64,000 nt of DNA, from positions 55,902 to 119,901 of the forward strand of contig JAITVV010000080.1 in the NCBI GenBank assembly GCA_031285625.1, in the 5' to 3' direction. The notes beneath the pieces were generated by a model. The model did no database searches. It saw only the letters and a list, made by a program, of their open reading frames with translations, and was not told the origin of the DNA. Positions 19,425 to 27,636 of this stretch are shown in pieces (position 1 is the first letter of the stretch; each line of letters begins with the position of its first letter). The position numbers were made by a program, and so were the translations under genes. The DNA is from Prevotella sp. GTDB lineage: Bacteria; Bacteroidota; Bacteroidia; Bacteroidales; Dysgonomonadaceae.

Positions 19425-19450
19425 TTATATGTAGATAATGAAAAAATTAT

Positions 19451-19458
19451 TATTTTTG
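19451..19458 (+). promoter_or_regulatory. -7 element before pRiA4b-like gene and miaA
   Basis: TATTTTTG matches TAnnTTTG, 25 nt before the ATG at 19484. Confidence 0.45.
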
Positions 19459-19483
19459 AATTAGAAATAAAAATAACAATTAA

Positions 19484-20035
19484 ATGGTATTTCGTTTTTT
19501 ACTTTTATCAGACGAAGTTGAAGACTTCAAACGTGAGATTCAAATTAGTGCAGATGCTACATTTTTTGATCTGCATAAAGCTATCATAAAGTCAGTAGGC
19601 TATAAGGATGGAGAAATGACTTCGTTTTTCCTGTGCAGCGATGATTGGGAAAAAGAGCAGGAAATTACTCTTGTAGAAATGGACACAAGTTCGGATGAGG
19701 ATTCATATACTATGGATGCTACAGTCTTGAATGATTTTCTTGAGGATGAAAGACAAAAGCTAATGTATGTATTCGACTATCTAACCGAGCGTGCATTTTT
19801 TATGGAGCTGCGCGAAATCATTACAGGTACGAATCTACCGGAAGCTGTTTGTACAAAATCTATAGGCGATGCACCGGCCCAGTTTGTCGATTTCGACACC
19901 GTTTCGGCAACGACTACTTCTCTGGATACCGGAGAAAGTTTTTATGGAGATGAAAGCTATGATATGAATGAACTCGATGCTGAAGGATTTGACGGATTAG
20001 ATGACGTTCAGTTACCAAGCGACGAAGAGTATTGA
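19484..20035 (+). CDS. Plasmid pRiA4b ORF-3-like family protein
   Basis: A 183-residue acidic protein. The pattern [19 protein letters not shown], then [14 protein letters not shown] and [16 protein letters not shown], fits the pRiA4b ORF-3 family. The C-terminal 40 residues are strongly acidic and low in complexity. The biochemical role is unknown. Its stop overlaps the miaA start by one base, so the two are translationally coupled. Such coupling with a tRNA-modification gene is the only functional hint. Confidence 0.7.
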   Translation: MVFRFLLLSDEVEDFKREIQISADATFFDLHKAIIKSVGYKDGEMTSFFLCSDDWEKEQEITLVEMDTSSDEDSYTMDATVLNDFLEDERQKLMYVFDYLTERAFFMELREIITGTNLPEAVCTKSIGDAPAQFVDFDTVSATTTSLDTGESFYGDESYDMNELDAEGFDGLDDVQLPSDEEY

Positions 20036-20943
20036 TGAAACGCCTGATAGTACTGCTTGGACCTACAGGTGTAGGAAAAACAGCACTTAGTCTTAACCTG
20101 GCTGAACATTATCACTCTACGATAATCTCGGCTGATTCACGACAATTTTATAAAGGACTTGAAATTGGTACTGCTGCACCTACAGCAGATCAGTTGTTGC
20201 GCGTACCCCATTATCTGGTGGGTATGCTCGATATAAATGATTATTATAGCGCGAGCGAATTTGAGCGTGATGCCCTGAATATAATAGACGATCTGCATAA
20301 AAAACATGATGTTGTAATTGCTTCCGGTGGTTCTATGATGTATATCGATGCCTTGTGCAATGGTATAGATGATGTGCCTACCATCGATGAAAATCTGAGG
20401 AAGGAACTGTTTCAACTATATGAGCAGGAAGGACTAGAGCCTATACGTGCACAGCTAAAAGTACTTGATCCTGTATTTTATGATGAAGTCGATCTTAAGA
20501 ATCATAAACGTGTAATCCATGCGCTCGAAGTTTGCCTGATGACAGGGAAGCCGTATTCTTCTTTCAGGACAAAAACGAAGAAAGAGCGTCCTTTCCAGAT
20601 TATTAAAGTAGGGTTGATGCGTGATAGGGAAGAGCTATATGACCGTATTAATAAGCGCACCGATGAAATGATGGATTTGGGATTTCTGAAAGAGGCTGAG
20701 AAGTTTTATCCGCAACGACACCTGAACTCTCTGAATACTGTAGGATATAAAGAACTATTTAAGTATCTGGATGGTGAGTGGACATTAGACTTTGCAATAG
20801 AGAAGATCAAACAGAGCACGCGTATCTATTCCCGTAAGCAAATGACATGGTTTAAGCGGGATAAAGAGATTTATTGGATAAACTTATCGGAAGTTAGCGA
20901 GTCCGAAGCGTTAAAAAAAATAATATCTATTAGTGGTTGTTAA
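20035..20943 (+). CDS. miaA: tRNA dimethylallyltransferase
   Basis: A 302-residue enzyme that adds a dimethylallyl group to A37 of tRNAs reading codons beginning with U. The P-loop [12 protein letters not shown] (residues 6-17), [16 protein letters not shown] and the substrate segment around [11 protein letters not shown] match MiaA. The start is ATG 20035, overlapping the preceding stop by one base, rather than the TTG one codon earlier. Confidence 0.95.
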   Translation: MKRLIVLLGPTGVGKTALSLNLAEHYHSTIISADSRQFYKGLEIGTAAPTADQLLRVPHYLVGMLDINDYYSASEFERDALNIIDDLHKKHDVVIASGGSMMYIDALCNGIDDVPTIDENLRKELFQLYEQEGLEPIRAQLKVLDPVFYDEVDLKNHKRVIHALEVCLMTGKPYSSFRTKTKKERPFQIIKVGLMRDREELYDRINKRTDEMMDLGFLKEAEKFYPQRHLNSLNTVGYKELFKYLDGEWTLDFAIEKIKQSTRIYSRKQMTWFKRDKEIYWINLSEVSESEALKKIISISGC

Positions 20944-21013
20944 CAAAACTAACCGTTTAGTTGTTTAAAAAGAACATATTCCATATTTTTAGCAAAATTT
21001 TAAAATTTATTAT

Positions 21014-21511
21014 ATGAAAACAAAGCTATACAAGTATTTAATAATCTCTTTGGTTACTGTATTTGGAATCACTGGTTTTACTAGTTGTGGGGATGATATT
21101 ACAGAACAGTATTATGTTGGTTCAGAGGTAATAACAAGGGATATTCAAATAAAAAAGAGCGAATGGGGTTGGAATAGTGTTTATAACCGTTATGAATGTA
21201 CTATAGGAATACCTGAAATAGATGAAAGGTTGTATGAGTATGGTACAATAGCTGGAACTATATTTGTAACAGAAGAAACAGAAAAAGGAGAAACATATGA
21301 AGTTCAAAAAAATCTACCTTTTGTACAAGCGTATAAAAACTTAACTACTCCATATACTGAATATATAGGTTTTGATATATTTTATGGAAATGGAACTAAT
21401 CCGTCTGTAACTTTTTATATACAAACATCAGATGGTTTGTCGACAACTCCTTTTATCCCAGATGTATATTATTTTAAGTTAGCTTTAATATGGGATAGTG
21501 AGACAGCTTAA
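21014..21511 (+). CDS. Small lipoprotein of unknown function
   Basis: A 165-residue protein with a lipoprotein signal ending GFTSC (Cys25), then a beta-rich domain with many Tyr and Thr residues. No family was recognised. It stands alone between miaA and the DUF763 gene and is followed by a strong terminator. Confidence 0.7.
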   Translation: MKTKLYKYLIISLVTVFGITGFTSCGDDITEQYYVGSEVITRDIQIKKSEWGWNSVYNRYECTIGIPEIDERLYEYGTIAGTIFVTEETEKGETYEVQKNLPFVQAYKNLTTPYTEYIGFDIFYGNGTNPSVTFYIQTSDGLSTTPFIPDVYYFKLALIWDSETA

Positions 21512-21535
21512 TTAAATAAAAAATATCATAAATGA

Positions 21536-21570
21536 AAAACAGACATCGTTCGATGTCTGTTTTTTTTATA
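21536..21570 (+). terminator. Intrinsic terminator after lipoprotein gene
   Basis: A 13-bp stem (AAAACAGACATCG with CGATGTCTGTTTT, loop TT) followed by more T. It ends just before the DUF763 start. Confidence 0.85.
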
Positions 21571-21580
21571 CCTTTAATTT

Positions 21581-22786
21581 ATGAAACGCGGACATGCCGA
21601 TTTACCCCTTCATTATGGAACAGTACCACCTTGGTTAGCTCAGCGGATGAGCTTACTGGGCGGAGCTATTGTAGAAGCTATTGTAATGGAATATGGGCGG
21701 CCTGCCCTTTTACAGCGGCTTAGCGATCCCTTTTGGTTTCAGTCTTTGGGTTGCGTGCTTGGTATGGACTGGCATTCGTCCGGTATTACCACATCGGTAA
21801 TGAATGCGCTTAAGAAAGCTGTAAATAAACGGTCGGCCGAACTGGGTGTATACATCTGTGGCGGCCGTGGAAAATCGTCACGGCAAACACCTGCCGAATT
21901 GCTCGAAATTGCAAATAAAACAGGGCTGAACGGAGAAGAACTTGTCCGCAACAGTAAGCTGTCGGCAAAGGTAGATAATACGGCCATTCAGGACGGGTTT
22001 CAGCTCTATCTGCACTCTTTTGTACTTACTATAGACGGCGAGTGGGCTGTAATTCAGCAGGGTATGAATGGTAACAACCGCATGGCAAGGCGTTATCACT
22101 GGCTTTCGTCCTCTATCCGCTCTTTTATGGAAGAACCGCACACATCTGTTTGTGGAAAGAATCAGGGATTGATACTTAACCTGACAGATAAACTTGCTTC
22201 ACCGACCAAAGATGGTATAATAGAACTAACCAAAGAACTACCCGATAAACTGATGAATGAGGTTTCTATTATTTTACCAAACCATCATGATGTAAGAGCA
22301 GAAGATGTAAACCTCAAACGATTGGGAGCCGCTCTCATACTGGCTCACGAAACAGACATAACGGATATGGAATCCTTGCTTTTGCTGGAGGGGGTAGGGC
22401 CTCGTACCGTACAATCCCTTACGTTGGTGAGTGAAGTAATACATGGTACACCTTCGCGCTTTTCCGATCCGGCACGTTTCTCATTTGCGCATGGTGGTAA
22501 GGATGGGCATCCTTTTCCGGTGCCTACACGTGTGTATGATGAAACGATAGAAATTTTTGATAAGGCTATTCATCAGGCCAAACTAGGCGACAAGGATAAA
22601 TCGGATGCCTTGAAGAACCTGTCTAAAATATCGCAGGAGATGGAGAAAGACTATACTCCAAACGATTATTTCGATGATCTGGTACAGCATGAACGTGATA
22701 CGTCGTACAAGTATGGAGGCAAAACCGTATTTGGTGATGCTAAAAAGCCCAAAGATAAAGGTACTCAGTTGAGCCTTTGGGATTAA
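21581..22786 (+). CDS. DUF763 family protein
   Basis: A 401-residue protein matching DUF763 from its opening (MKRGHADLPLHYGTVPPWL) and the conserved QQGMNGNNRMARRYHW and HDVRAEDVN segments. A GVGPRTVQSL stretch near residue 270 looks like a helix-hairpin-helix motif. The family is common in archaea and thermophiles and sporadic elsewhere; its role is not established, though nucleic-acid binding is plausible. By eye its codons look more GC-rich than its neighbours, which may point to past transfer (inference). Confidence 0.8.
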   Translation: MKRGHADLPLHYGTVPPWLAQRMSLLGGAIVEAIVMEYGRPALLQRLSDPFWFQSLGCVLGMDWHSSGITTSVMNALKKAVNKRSAELGVYICGGRGKSSRQTPAELLEIANKTGLNGEELVRNSKLSAKVDNTAIQDGFQLYLHSFVLTIDGEWAVIQQGMNGNNRMARRYHWLSSSIRSFMEEPHTSVCGKNQGLILNLTDKLASPTKDGIIELTKELPDKLMNEVSIILPNHHDVRAEDVNLKRLGAALILAHETDITDMESLLLLEGVGPRTVQSLTLVSEVIHGTPSRFSDPARFSFAHGGKDGHPFPVPTRVYDETIEIFDKAIHQAKLGDKDKSDALKNLSKISQEMEKDYTPNDYFDDLVQHERDTSYKYGGKTVFGDAKKPKDKGTQLSLWD

Positions 22787-22859
22787 AGCTACATCTATAA
22801 ATTATCTAAAAGATTATCTAATTATAAGGTCTTTGGCATAATCAGTAATAGAAATAAAA

Positions 22860-22900
22860 GTTACAATTAAAAGTCTGTCAAAAGGTGTTACTTTTGTCAC
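22860..22900 (+). promoter_or_regulatory. Bipartite GTTAC element, copy A
   Basis: GTTACA, 21 nt, then GTTACTTTTGTCAC; the two GTTAC units start 27 nt apart. It includes TACTTTTG, a match to the -7 consensus. Part of it also forms a hairpin (AAAAGGTG 22880-22887 with CACCTTTT 22898-22905) that could end DUF763 transcription. Confidence 0.55.
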
Positions 22901-22984
22901 CTTTTTGCTTTAGTGATTTGTATATCATGTGTTTAATAAAAATGAGAATTTGTCACTTTTTTGCTTTATGATTTTTTTATATGA

Positions 22985-23110
22985 TCAGCCTCCTTGTCAT
23001 TGGCTCCGCTTCGCTCTGCCGAACGTTGTTTCTGAGTGTAATGAAGAATCTCTTAGCTTCTTTCCTTGATAAATGGGTCGGGATGTTTCACTTCGTTCAA
23101 CATGACAAAT
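22985..23110. repeat. Dispersed intergenic repeat of the CHVERSETS type
   Basis: On the minus strand one frame reads CHVERSETSRPIYQG then LRDSSLHSETT. This peptide is a known sign of a non-coding dispersed repeat found across many bacterial genomes (typically GTCATTCTGAGCGAAGCGAA-like ends facing each other), not of a real protein. The ends form partial inverted repeats (CTTCGTTCAACATGACA on the right, GTCATTGGCTCCGCTTCG on the left). Confidence 0.7.
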
Positions 23111-23181
23111 GAAACAAATAAAAATTGCCTGGATGATCATCTGATTATACACTTCTTTAGCATATTTCGGAGAAGAATAAA

Positions 23182-23222
23182 GTAACAATAAAAACTATGT
23201 TTGAAAGTGTTACTTTTGTTAC
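23182..23222 (+). promoter_or_regulatory. Bipartite GTTAC element, copy B, upstream of porP
   Basis: GTAACA, 21 nt, then GTTACTTTTGTTAC, with the same 27-nt phase as copy A. It lies 198 nt before the porP start and contains TACTTTTG. It is a candidate promoter or operator of the porP-porK-porN operon. Confidence 0.55.
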
Positions 23223-23419
23223 CTTTTTGTTGTACTATTTTGTATATCATGTGTTTAATGAAGATGGGAATTTGTTACTTTTTCAAAATCTGTCACTTTT
23301 TTCATATATACATGTATAATCGGACGGAAATTCATCCTAAAGAGGCAATTTATAAGGCATTTAACCGTTATTTAAATAAATTGTACTTACTTTGCACTCC
23401 ATTATCACTATCATTGTGA

Positions 23420-24358
23420 ATGAAGCTTAACTATATAATATTATTCGTTTTATTTCTTGTTCTCGAAACCACTAGTGTTTATGCACAATGGGATACACAG
23501 ATCAGTCAATATTGGCGGATGAAGAATTTCTATAATCCTTCATTTATAGCAGGGGAGAATGTTATAGAGGCTTCTCTATTGCATCGTCGCCAATGGGTGG
23601 GGATCGATAATGCTCCTGTAACATCACTAGTTTCGCTTAACATGCCTCTGAAATTTCTTGGAAAAGAACATGGAGTGGGGGTTATGGTAGTAAATGATAA
23701 GCTTGGTCTGTTTTCTAATACATCGATGATGGGACAATATTCCTATAGATTTAAATTCAAGAAAAACAGATATTTGAGTATCGGATTACAAGCCGGATTG
23801 ATAGATGTTGGTTTCGATGCTTCAGATATAGAAATACCGGACGACCAAAAGACAGGTATAGAACTGCCTCCGGCAATAGGAGATAAGAAACTGGATGTAG
23901 GCTTAGGTATTTCGTGGGTAACGCCAAAATATTATGTAGGAGTGTCCACAACCCATATTTTAGAACCAAAATTTGATATGGATGATGAACATTCTACCTC
24001 TATTGGGCGTATATATTATATGGTAGCAGGATACAATATTCAGATGAATAATCCGTTAATAGAATTGCAACCTTCTGCTCTCTTTAAATCTGATGCTGTA
24101 ACCTATCAATTAGACGTAACGGCAAAAGTTGAATATAAAAAGATGTTCAATGGAGGAATATCTTGGAGAAAAGGAGACGGTTTTGTATTTTTGTTGGGCG
24201 TAAAAATAAAAAATATAGATGCGGGCTATTCATACGACCTTTCGACATCAGCGATATCGAAGGTTAGTAGTGGAAGCCATGAGTTGTTTATACGCTATTG
24301 TCTTCCTCTCGAAAAGAGAAAAGATAGGCATACCGGCAAGAGTATAAGAATACTTTAA
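23420..24358 (+). CDS. porP: T9SS outer-membrane protein, PorP/SprF family
   Basis: A 312-residue protein with a signal peptide (to about residue 22, VYAQ) and the family opening WDTQISQYWRMKNFYNPSF, followed by RRQWVGIDNAP and repeated beta-strands ending in RYCLPL. PorP/SprF proteins are outer-membrane barrels that work with the PorK-PorN ring in type IX secretion. It is the first gene of the porP-porK-porN set, as expected. The family has paralogues outside the core system, but the neighbours support a core role. Confidence 0.85.
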   Translation: MKLNYIILFVLFLVLETTSVYAQWDTQISQYWRMKNFYNPSFIAGENVIEASLLHRRQWVGIDNAPVTSLVSLNMPLKFLGKEHGVGVMVVNDKLGLFSNTSMMGQYSYRFKFKKNRYLSIGLQAGLIDVGFDASDIEIPDDQKTGIELPPAIGDKKLDVGLGISWVTPKYYVGVSTTHILEPKFDMDDEHSTSIGRIYYMVAGYNIQMNNPLIELQPSALFKSDAVTYQLDVTAKVEYKKMFNGGISWRKGDGFVFLLGVKIKNIDAGYSYDLSTSAISKVSSGSHELFIRYCLPLEKRKDRHTGKSIRIL

Positions 24359-24442
24359 GAGATTGATTATATACAAGTTTACAAACATACAAATAAAATA
24401 AACTAAAGGCCGCTGGGATAGTTCAGGGCATTGAAAGTAAAT

Positions 24443-25864
24443 ATGAAACATTTGTTTTTTGCAATAATAGCTTCACTTGCATTGTTTACATCCTGCGGTA
24501 AATCTGTGGGATCAGGCATCGGAGGTGAGGTTACCGGCGAGAAAGGATCGTCGTGGGCAGAACCTTCACCCTATGGTATGGTATTGGTTTCGAGAGGTTC
24601 AATAGAAATGGGACCTGCCGAAAACGATTCTTTGTGGGATATCAAAGCTAATCCGAAAGGGGTATCTGTTGATAACTTCTGGATGGATGAAACTGAGGTT
24701 ACCAATTCTAAGTATCGTCAGTTTGTTTATTGGGTTCGCGATTCTATTATCCGGGAACGGCTTGCCGATCCTGCTTTTGGCGGTGATGAAACATTCAAGA
24801 TCACAGAAGATAGATATGGAGATCCTGTAAAACCGTACCTGAACTGGAAGAAAGCTATTCCTAAAAGACCACTGGAAGAGGAAGAACTGGCTATAAACAG
24901 TGTTACGTTCCTGCATCCTATAACAGGTGTACGTGGTCTTGACCCTAGGCAAATGAACTTTAAATACGAATGGTTTGACTATACAGAAGCTGCAAAGCGT
25001 AGAAACAGGCTTATACCTCAGGAAAGAATCCTTAATACAGATATTACTGTGGATCCTAACCAGTCTGTTATGATATCGAAAGATACTGCCTACATTAATG
25101 ATGAAGGGCTTCCTGTAAACGAAACTATTGTGCGTCTGTTGAGTTCCCTGTTCGATTTTGTGCATACCAAGATTGTAAACATATATCCGGATACTACCGT
25201 TTGGGTAAATGACTTTAATAATGCATATAACGAACCTTATATGCGTATGTATTTTACACATACAGGCTATAATGACTATCCTGTTGTTGGGGTAACATGG
25301 GAGCAGGCAACAGCATTTTGTGAGTGGAGAACTGCTTTTTACAGGATGGGGCAACCTAGAAATGGACGTCCTATCGAGAATTTCCGCCTGCCTACAGAAG
25401 GTGAATGGGAGTTTGCAGCGCGTAATGGTAAAACAGAAAACAAATATCCGTGGGATAAAGAAGGAACAATGGATGAAAAGGCATGCTTTATGGCGAACTT
25501 TAAACCGGGAGAAGGTAACTATACGAAAGATGGTAACCTGATTCCTGCACGTGTTGCCTCTTATGTTCCAAACCGCTTTGGAGTCTACGATCTTGCCGGT
25601 AACGTATCGGAATGGACATCTACAGCTTACACCGAATCAGGAACTGCGCAAATGAATGATATGAATCCTCAATATAAATATGATGCTGCTAAAGAAGACC
25701 CCTATTCTATAAAGAAGAAGGTTGTAAAAGGTGGTTCATGGAAAGATATAGGTCGTAATATCAGAGGAGATATGAGAGAGGGTGAATTCCAAAATCAGCC
25801 CCGCTCATACATCGGGTTCAGATGTGTGAGAACTCAGATCGGTTTTGCAAAATCTAAGAAGTGA
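24443..25864 (+). CDS. porK: T9SS ring lipoprotein PorK/GldK
   Basis: A 473-residue lipoprotein (signal MKHLFFAIIASLALFTSC, Cys18) with a formylglycine-generating-enzyme-like fold: FWMDETEVTNSKYRQFV, YPVVGVTWEQATAFCEWR, RLPTEGEWEFAARNG and GNVSEWT. The long insert with PDTTVWVNDFNNAYNEPYM is specific to GldK/PorK. With PorN it forms the periplasmic ring of the secretion system. The start is ATG 24443 because it begins the lipoprotein signal, not the TTG at 24431. PorL and PorM normally follow; here PorN does. Confidence 0.92.
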   Translation: MKHLFFAIIASLALFTSCGKSVGSGIGGEVTGEKGSSWAEPSPYGMVLVSRGSIEMGPAENDSLWDIKANPKGVSVDNFWMDETEVTNSKYRQFVYWVRDSIIRERLADPAFGGDETFKITEDRYGDPVKPYLNWKKAIPKRPLEEEELAINSVTFLHPITGVRGLDPRQMNFKYEWFDYTEAAKRRNRLIPQERILNTDITVDPNQSVMISKDTAYINDEGLPVNETIVRLLSSLFDFVHTKIVNIYPDTTVWVNDFNNAYNEPYMRMYFTHTGYNDYPVVGVTWEQATAFCEWRTAFYRMGQPRNGRPIENFRLPTEGEWEFAARNGKTENKYPWDKEGTMDEKACFMANFKPGEGNYTKDGNLIPARVASYVPNRFGVYDLAGNVSEWTSTAYTESGTAQMNDMNPQYKYDAAKEDPYSIKKKVVKGGSWKDIGRNIRGDMREGEFQNQPRSYIGFRCVRTQIGFAKSKK

Positions 25865-25872
25865 TTGAAAAG

Positions 25873-26910
25873 ATGAAAAAAATATATCAAATAGCAGCCT
25901 TATTAATTTGCTCTCTGTGTTTTGCATCTTTGGCATATGCACAGGATCAACCGGAGTCTCTCCGCGACAGGCTGGCTAAGAAACAACAGCAACAACAAGG
26001 TACTGCGCAAGATAATGGTCCTAAGGTACCTCAATTATCTGTCCGTGCCGAAATGATGAATGATACACAAACTCAGGATTTGTCGAATGCAACATGGATA
26101 CGCGAAGTATACCGTTTTCTTGACCTTACAAAGGGAAAGAATGCAGCTTTATTTTATCCGGTTCAACCCGTTGGAAATCAGATGAATTTCTATACAATGA
26201 TTTTTAAGCTGATGGGTGATGGAAATTTGGTTGCCTATGATTGGAATAATGGAAAGGATCTATTTGTAGATAAGCTCCGGGTTAATTTTGGAGATGTTCT
26301 GGAAAGGCTGGAGATACCATATCAAAAAAATGGAAATGCCTATTCTTATGATGAATTTAGTATTCCTAGCAATGAGGCATTGGGCTATTACATCAAAGAG
26401 GCATGGTATTTCGATCAGTCGAACTCTGTACTGGGTGTAAAAACAGTGGCTATTTGTCCTGTCTTGTTTCGTCAGGAATATGTTGATGGAATCGACTTGG
26501 GTACAGATCAGGGATTGCGTGAGCCTCAGTTCTGGATTCCTTACGAGAATATTCGTCCGTATGCTGCCCGTATGCCCATTATGGCTTCTGATAAGAATAA
26601 TGTGATGAATAAGACTATCGATGACTATTTCCGTATGCGATTGTATGAAGGAGAAATATACATGACTACAAATATGGAAAATAAGGTCTTGAGTCAGAAA
26701 TATACAACACCAGAAGCTTTAAAAGAAGCTCAGGAAAAGATTGAAGGTGAATTAAAGGAGTTTGATAAGGAATTATGGGTGTTGAATGATTCAATCAATA
26801 ATTTACCTGTAAATAATAAGTCGAAGAATACTAAGACAAAGGCGCCTAAAATGAGTAAGCCTAAAAATTCATCATCTGGTGCTACATATTCGGCCAGAGA
26901 CAGGAGGTAG
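25873..26910 (+). CDS. porN: T9SS ring protein PorN/GldN
   Basis: A 345-residue periplasmic protein with a signal peptide ending AYAQ. The domain with NATWIREVYRFLDLTKGKN, LFYPVQPVGNQMN and TIDDYFRMRLYEGEIY is diagnostic of GldN/PorN. The C-terminus is Lys/Ser-rich and disordered. It partners PorK in the secretion ring. ATG 25873 lies 8 nt after the porK stop; a GTG at 25861 overlaps that stop by 4 nt and is the alternative. A terminator follows, so porN ends the operon. Confidence 0.92.
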   Translation: MKKIYQIAALLICSLCFASLAYAQDQPESLRDRLAKKQQQQQGTAQDNGPKVPQLSVRAEMMNDTQTQDLSNATWIREVYRFLDLTKGKNAALFYPVQPVGNQMNFYTMIFKLMGDGNLVAYDWNNGKDLFVDKLRVNFGDVLERLEIPYQKNGNAYSYDEFSIPSNEALGYYIKEAWYFDQSNSVLGVKTVAICPVLFRQEYVDGIDLGTDQGLREPQFWIPYENIRPYAARMPIMASDKNNVMNKTIDDYFRMRLYEGEIYMTTNMENKVLSQKYTTPEALKEAQEKIEGELKEFDKELWVLNDSINNLPVNNKSKNTKTKAPKMSKPKNSSSGATYSARDRR

Positions 26911-26937
26911 ACTTCATAAATCGATATAGTGAATGGG

Positions 26938-26964
26938 AAGAGTAGCATTTTGCTACTCTTTTTT
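26938..26964 (+). terminator. Intrinsic terminator of porP-porK-porN
   Basis: A 10-bp stem AAGAGTAGCA/TGCTACTCTT with loop TTT and a T-run. Confidence 0.85.
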
Positions 26965-27057
26965 CATTAATTGATATACGTATATTACATTATTATATAA
27001 TATTTATTCTGTATATGTTATATTGATACAATCAATTCTGATTTAGTGTTAATATGT

Positions 27058-27087
27058 TTTGTTTTTTGTCTTTTATCTCTATCTTTG
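27058..27087 (+). promoter_or_regulatory. Promoter of small exported protein
   Basis: TTTG (27058-27061), an 18-nt spacer, and TATCTTTG (27080-27087). Transcription would start near 27094, leaving a leader of about 120 nt that contains a terminator-like hairpin. Confidence 0.6.
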
Positions 27088-27128
27088 TACTGTGATTTAG
27101 GTTATTTAATTTATTATAAGATATAGAC

Positions 27129-27168
27129 CAGAGAATACCATGATACCATAGGTGTTCTCTGTTTTTTT
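27129..27168 (+). promoter_or_regulatory. Terminator-like hairpin in 5' leader (attenuator candidate)
   Basis: An 11-bp stem (CAGAGAATACC with GGTGTTCTCTG, one G-U pair), an 11-nt loop, then seven T. It lies between the promoter at 27058-27087 and the start at 27215, where full termination would silence the gene. It is either an attenuator or the end of a roughly 75-nt small RNA. Confidence 0.5.
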
Positions 27169-27214
27169 ATGTCTTATAGGTAATAAAGATTGTTTAATTA
27201 AGAAAAGATTGGTT

Positions 27215-27580
27215 ATGAAAAGGTTATTAATTTTATTTGCTGCTATTGCAGGTTTTAGTATTAGTTCATTTGCCGAAAAGGATTATGAGGTACTTTGGGT
27301 ATTGAATAACAAATCGACTTTCAATACAGTTACAGACTATGTACAAGCTAGCCCTAATCAACAGGCATTGATGAAGAATATATTTTATGATTCAGCAGAG
27401 AAACTCAAAGATGCACTTATTGAGAACGATCTGCAAGCTGCCGAAAAGGCATTATACTTTAATCTTGTAAATGTAAAATCGGTTTTGACTGTTGACCAGT
27501 ATAAAAAGTATTTGACAATATTAAATGCTACAATACATAATCAGCAAGATAAGTATTTGGCACTTTCCAAGAATAAGTAA
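27215..27580 (+). CDS. Small exported protein of unknown function
   Basis: A 121-residue protein with a signal peptide (MKRLLILFAAIAGFSISSFA) and a helical domain of about 100 residues with no cysteines. No family was recognised. The start is ATG 27215: an upstream in-frame ATG at 27152 lies inside the leader hairpin and does not give a signal peptide. It shares a bidirectional terminator with the converging gene. Confidence 0.7.
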   Translation: MKRLLILFAAIAGFSISSFAEKDYEVLWVLNNKSTFNTVTDYVQASPNQQALMKNIFYDSAEKLKDALIENDLQAAEKALYFNLVNVKSVLTVDQYKKYLTILNATIHNQQDKYLALSKNK

Positions 27581-27594
27581 GAAAGTAATTTATA

Positions 27595-27636
27595 AAATAA
27601 AAGAGGATATCTGATTTCAGATATCCTCTTTTATTT
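27595..27636. terminator. Bidirectional terminator, 20-bp perfect stem
   Basis: Arms 27595-27614 and 27617-27636 around a 2-nt centre, with A/T-rich ends. The stop codon of the minus-strand gene lies in the right arm. Confidence 0.9.

Larger units (their letters stand above)
22787..23419. other. 633-nt intergenic region with repeats and regulatory elements
   Basis: It holds no credible gene. It contains two copies of a roughly 110-nt direct repeat (about 22857-22965 and 23179-23290), each with the GTTAC bipartite element, flanking a CHVERSETS-type dispersed repeat (about 22985-23110). The right end leads into porP. Confidence 0.75.

Noticed and set aside
22880-22905. Element copy A as nothing but a terminator hairpin
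   Set aside because: AAAAGGTG/CACCTTTT can pair, but copies B, C and D keep the GTTAC phase without this hairpin, so the shared signal is the bipartite pattern.
22997-23188. 63-codon minus-strand ORF upstream of porP
   Set aside because: It reads CHVERSETSRPIYQG, a peptide known from non-coding dispersed repeats; no real gene is supported.
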